Source of the DNA: Mycolicibacterium sp. P9-22
GTDB lineage: Bacteria > Actinomycetota > Actinomycetes > Mycobacteriales > Mycobacteriaceae
Assembly: GCF_008329585.1 (NCBI RefSeq)
Contig: NZ_NPKP01000002.1
Span: 620,001-684,000 of the forward strand
Length of the DNA stretch: 64,000 nucleotides
Direction: 5' to 3'
Under the pieces are notes generated by a model. The model saw only the letters and a list, made by a program, of their open reading frames with translations. It did not search any database and was not told the origin of the DNA. The stretch's first letter is position 1. Every line of letters starts with the position of its first letter. The translations under genes were made by a program, and so were the position numbers. Below are positions 61,693 to 64,000 of this stretch, piece after piece.

Positions 61693-62489
61693 TGCAACGC
61701 CTCCGCAACGTCAGCAAATAAATTGACTTCGGCGTCAGTCGGCAAACGCGTACTTGCACGGTCAAGCAGGTTGGTGTGACCGGAAGCAGTGTGCCCAGCT
61801 TTCCCGAGCACCATAGGCACGCAAACCACGACTGGTATCACAAAGCCCCCTGTAGCACGTTCATTCAATTTGCCAGAACGGGTGACGATCACGACTATAA
61901 GCCCTTATCCGTAGCCGTCGACCGCGTACCCGGTGCTGCCAACTGATTTCACTGTTGATCAGCATGTTATCGCCGAACCATGCCCTTGTCTGGTCTGTTT
62001 GGGCAATTTTTCCCACTGTTAACCACATGAAGCGCACCCAAGGGCAGTCGTAGGTTGAACCCGCACGTAGATGCTGCTTTTCAGTGCCATTGCTGCACAA
62101 ATTGATGCCAGCCAGGGCCCCTTGGGGCAATTGCCCGCAGAATGGATCGCAATGAGTTTGCTGGAATGGCAGAGTGACTGCACCTATCGCGACACCCATG
62201 GGCGCCACAATCAGTCCCGCAAAGCGGCCTTCCACATCTGGGCTCAGCGGCTTTCGCTCCCGGAAGGAGCGTTTACAGCAAACATCTCGCGGAGCGAGCG
62301 GCGCTGTCCGCGCACCCGTTGGTTTCGCCTTCGGTGTCGATATCACCCGCGGTGATGCCCTGCTCACCGTGGAAGCGTCCGCCCCCGTTGCCGCCTTCAC
62401 GGTCTGAGCACGACTCCGAAGTTCGGCCGCCGATACCCAGGATTTGCCAGATCCGAATGCGAGTGGCAGTTTTCGGCAGCCGTCGCACG
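61693..62489. other. Long gene-free divergent region, lower GC
   Basis: About 800 bases between the initiating transferase and the phosphatase gene, with visibly lower GC. Frames here lack RBS or coding character. It includes GCAACGTCA at 61705-61713 near the transferase start and TTGATCAGCATGTTATCG-type AT-rich stretches around 61950. It probably contains the divergent promoters of the polymer locus. Confidence 0.45.
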
Positions 62490-63101
62490 ATGAGCCCGTT
62501 GATGCGGATACTGGAGAAGAGCCGCGCGTCCCGGCGCCTGTCCGGACCGCTGCCGAGGACCCCACGAGCCGAGGAGCCGACCCTGCACGTCCTGTTCGTG
62601 TGCACCGGAAATATATGCCGCTCACCTACGGCGGAGCGCCTTGCCACCGCGTACTGCGCCCGAACCGGAATCACGGGACTCACCGCGAGTAGCGCCGGCA
62701 CCCATGCCGTGATCGCGCACCCGATTCAACAAGACGCCGCGCTCACACTGGGCGATCTCGGCGCAGACTCGTCGAACTTCGCTGCAAGGAGGCTCACCCG
62801 GAAAGTAGCGGCCTCTGCTGATCTTGTTCTGACGATGACGAGGGCACATCGCACCAGCGTTCTGGAAGTCGCACCACACAAACTGCACCGGACCTTCACC
62901 CTGGTCGAAGCAGCACGACTGGTCACCGAATGTGGGGCCCGACAGATTGACGCTCTCGCTAATTTGCGTTCCATGCTGGCCGGCGACGACATCCTCGACA
63001 TCTTGGACCCAATCGGCCAGAGCACCGAAGTCTTCGCCGCCGTCGGCAAGCAGATCGCCGAGCTCTTGCCACCGATCCTCGAAATTTGCCGTCCCGAGTG
63101 A
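62490..63101 (+). CDS. Low-molecular-weight protein tyrosine phosphatase (Wzb-like)
   Basis: 203 residues if ATG 62490 is used; ATG 62457 and 62502 are other options. The catalytic P-loop is VLFVCTGNICRSPTAERLA (CX5R with Cys and Arg), the general acid Asp is in DILDPIGQ near the C-terminus. A partial N-terminal extension of about 30 residues is basic. With the BY-kinase at 39901 it forms a kinase/phosphatase pair for tyrosine phosphorylation control of polymer export. Its stop overlaps the next start as GTGA (63098-63101). Confidence 0.92.
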   Translation: MSPLMRILEKSRASRRLSGPLPRTPRAEEPTLHVLFVCTGNICRSPTAERLATAYCARTGITGLTASSAGTHAVIAHPIQQDAALTLGDLGADSSNFAARRLTRKVAASADLVLTMTRAHRTSVLEVAPHKLHRTFTLVEAARLVTECGARQIDALANLRSMLAGDDILDILDPIGQSTEVFAAVGKQIAELLPPILEICRPE

Positions 63102-64000
63102 CCAAGGTCGGGCGCACTCCGCGACGGCACACCCGACGGCCTCCGCGCATCTCGTTTCCCGCCTTTTTGGCGGGCGCTGTGCTGCTCTATGTGGTCGCCG
63201 CGCTGATCACCCGCACCGTTGCGCTGACCAACCTGGCGGCACTGGTGCTCGCGGCGAGCTTCCCCTATGTCCCACTGACCGCTCTGTTGGGACTGATCCT
63301 CAGCGCGCTCTGCCGCCAGAAGCTGCTCGCCGTCGCGGGCATCACACTGTTGACGGTCTCGGTGGCGATCCAGGTGCCGTGGCAAGACCTCGGACGGACA
63401 CCCGATGCGGGCCAGCCCGGCACCGAACTGCGGGTGCTCTCCTCGAACATCCAGAAAGGGGAGGCCGACACCGCGTCGTTCATCGCGCTCGCCGTCGACA
63501 GCGCGGACATCATCACGATGTCCGAATTGACCGCCGAGGCTGCGGCACGATTCCGCGAGGGCGGCCTTCGCAAGACCTTTCCCTACTCCGTACTGATCCC
63601 CCGGCCCGGTGCTGGCGGAATGGGGCTGTGGAGCCGGTACCCACTCCGAGCTCTTCGCGCCTCGAAGTACGGAAGCAACTTCATCGCCGCCCGCGTGCGG
63701 GTTCCCGGCGTACCGAACGATCCGCTGGTCGCCAGTGTTCACCTGATGTCCCCGCTGGCCGGCGGCGCCAACACCTTCGACGAGTGGGATCACCGGATCA
63801 CCGCAGCCAAGTCCGAATTCGCGGATTATGCCGAGTCCGCCGGCCCGGCCGCGGTGATCATCGCCGGCGACTTCAATGCCACCCCCGACATGCGCCAGTT
63901 CCGTGACCTCCTGGACGTCGGCTATCGCGATGCGGTCATCCAGACCGGAGCGGGCTTCTCCCCGACCTATTCACCGCACCCCGCCATCCCGCCGCTGATC
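63098..64000 (+). CDS. Membrane-anchored endonuclease/exonuclease/phosphatase-family protein (right copy, partial)
   Basis: 301 residues are present and the C-terminus is cut by the window edge. It starts at GTG 63098, overlapping the phosphatase stop. Three hydrophobic segments (FLAGAVLLYVVAALITRTVA and later) precede an EEP domain with LRVLSSNIQ, DIITMSELT, MGLWSRYPL, ASVHLMSPL and IIAGDFNATPD. It parallels the protein at 34767 in layout and motifs, even to the GAGFSPTYSPHPAIPPL stretch against GAGLTRTHPNHAIIPPL. The role is unknown. Confidence 0.85.
   Translation, partial: MTKVGRTPRRHTRRPPRISFPAFLAGAVLLYVVAALITRTVALTNLAALVLAASFPYVPLTALLGLILSALCRQKLLAVAGITLLTVSVAIQVPWQDLGRTPDAGQPGTELRVLSSNIQKGEADTASFIALAVDSADIITMSELTAEAAARFREGGLRKTFPYSVLIPRPGAGGMGLWSRYPLRALRASKYGSNFIAARVRVPGVPNDPLVASVHLMSPLAGGANTFDEWDHRITAAKSEFADYAESAGPAAVIIAGDFNATPDMRQFRDLLDVGYRDAVIQTGAGFSPTYSPHPAIPPLI

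Noticed and set aside
61861..62625. A minus-strand frame of about 250 codons in the gap before the phosphatase gene
   Set aside because: It extends over the phosphatase 5' end, lacks an RBS and has odd, serine- and arginine-rich composition.

Overview
The window is high-GC chromosomal DNA from a mycobacterium, most likely a rapid grower (Mycolicibacterium type). The evidence is an actinobacterial rpoB-rpoC pair, the Mce-transporter ATPase MceG/Mkl, a mycothiol-dependent-type enzyme, two mycolic acid cyclopropane synthase/methyltransferase paralogues, and a gene order recalling the M. tuberculosis Rv0645c-Rv0670 region (mmaA, lipG, ABC1 kinase, alpha-mannosidase, fabD2 position, ROK kinase, rplJ-rplL, mkl, rpoB-rpoC, end). 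No rRNA, tRNA, CRISPR array or insertion sequence was recognised.

Layout, 1-23 kb: endonuclease IV (partial), a 51-residue basic protein, a Ca2+/cation antiporter, a nuclease-like gene in a palindrome-flanked cassette, and a DinB-superfamily enzyme. Then rpoC and rpoB (with a recognisable promoter), a secreted alpha/beta hydrolase, mceG, rplL-rplJ with an L10-type leader, and an aldehyde dehydrogenase. A tightly coupled operon follows (GH38 alpha-mannosidase, 188-residue protein, ROK sugar kinase).

23-35 kb: a WYL regulator divergent from two DinB genes with a palindromic operator between them; a second palindrome-flanked nuclease-like cassette; a TetR regulator divergent from an MpaB-like oxygenase with a long inverted-repeat operator; the ABC1 kinase-lipG pair; an ArsR-SulP-MarR operon joined by 4-base overlaps; a DUF5313 membrane protein; and two mycolate-modifying methyltransferases.

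35-64 kb: a large surface-polysaccharide locus lies where M. tuberculosis would continue into rplA/rplK. It has an initiating polyprenyl-phosphate sugar transferase, three glycosyltransferases, a Wzx-type flippase, a Wzy-type polymerase, a Wzz/BY-kinase, an LMW tyrosine phosphatase, gmd-fcl (GDP-fucose type), another epimerase, two hexapeptide acyltransferases, five methyltransferases (two FkbM), a DUF4012 protein, two exported lipoproteins (one SGNH esterase-like) and two paralogous small secreted proteins. Paralogous membrane-anchored endonuclease/exonuclease/phosphatase genes sit at its two ends. Together these look like a complete Wzx/Wzy-dependent exopolysaccharide pathway with phosphotyrosine control, which is unusual for a mycobacterium.

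Two things stand out. (1) Two unrelated-site cassettes each hold an AbiEi-like plus PD-(D/E)XK/Vsr-like protein gene, flanked on both sides by copies of a palindrome that is private to that cassette. The 3' copy overlaps or abuts the stop codon in both, an arrangement resembling REPIN/RAYT. (2) The polysaccharide locus itself.
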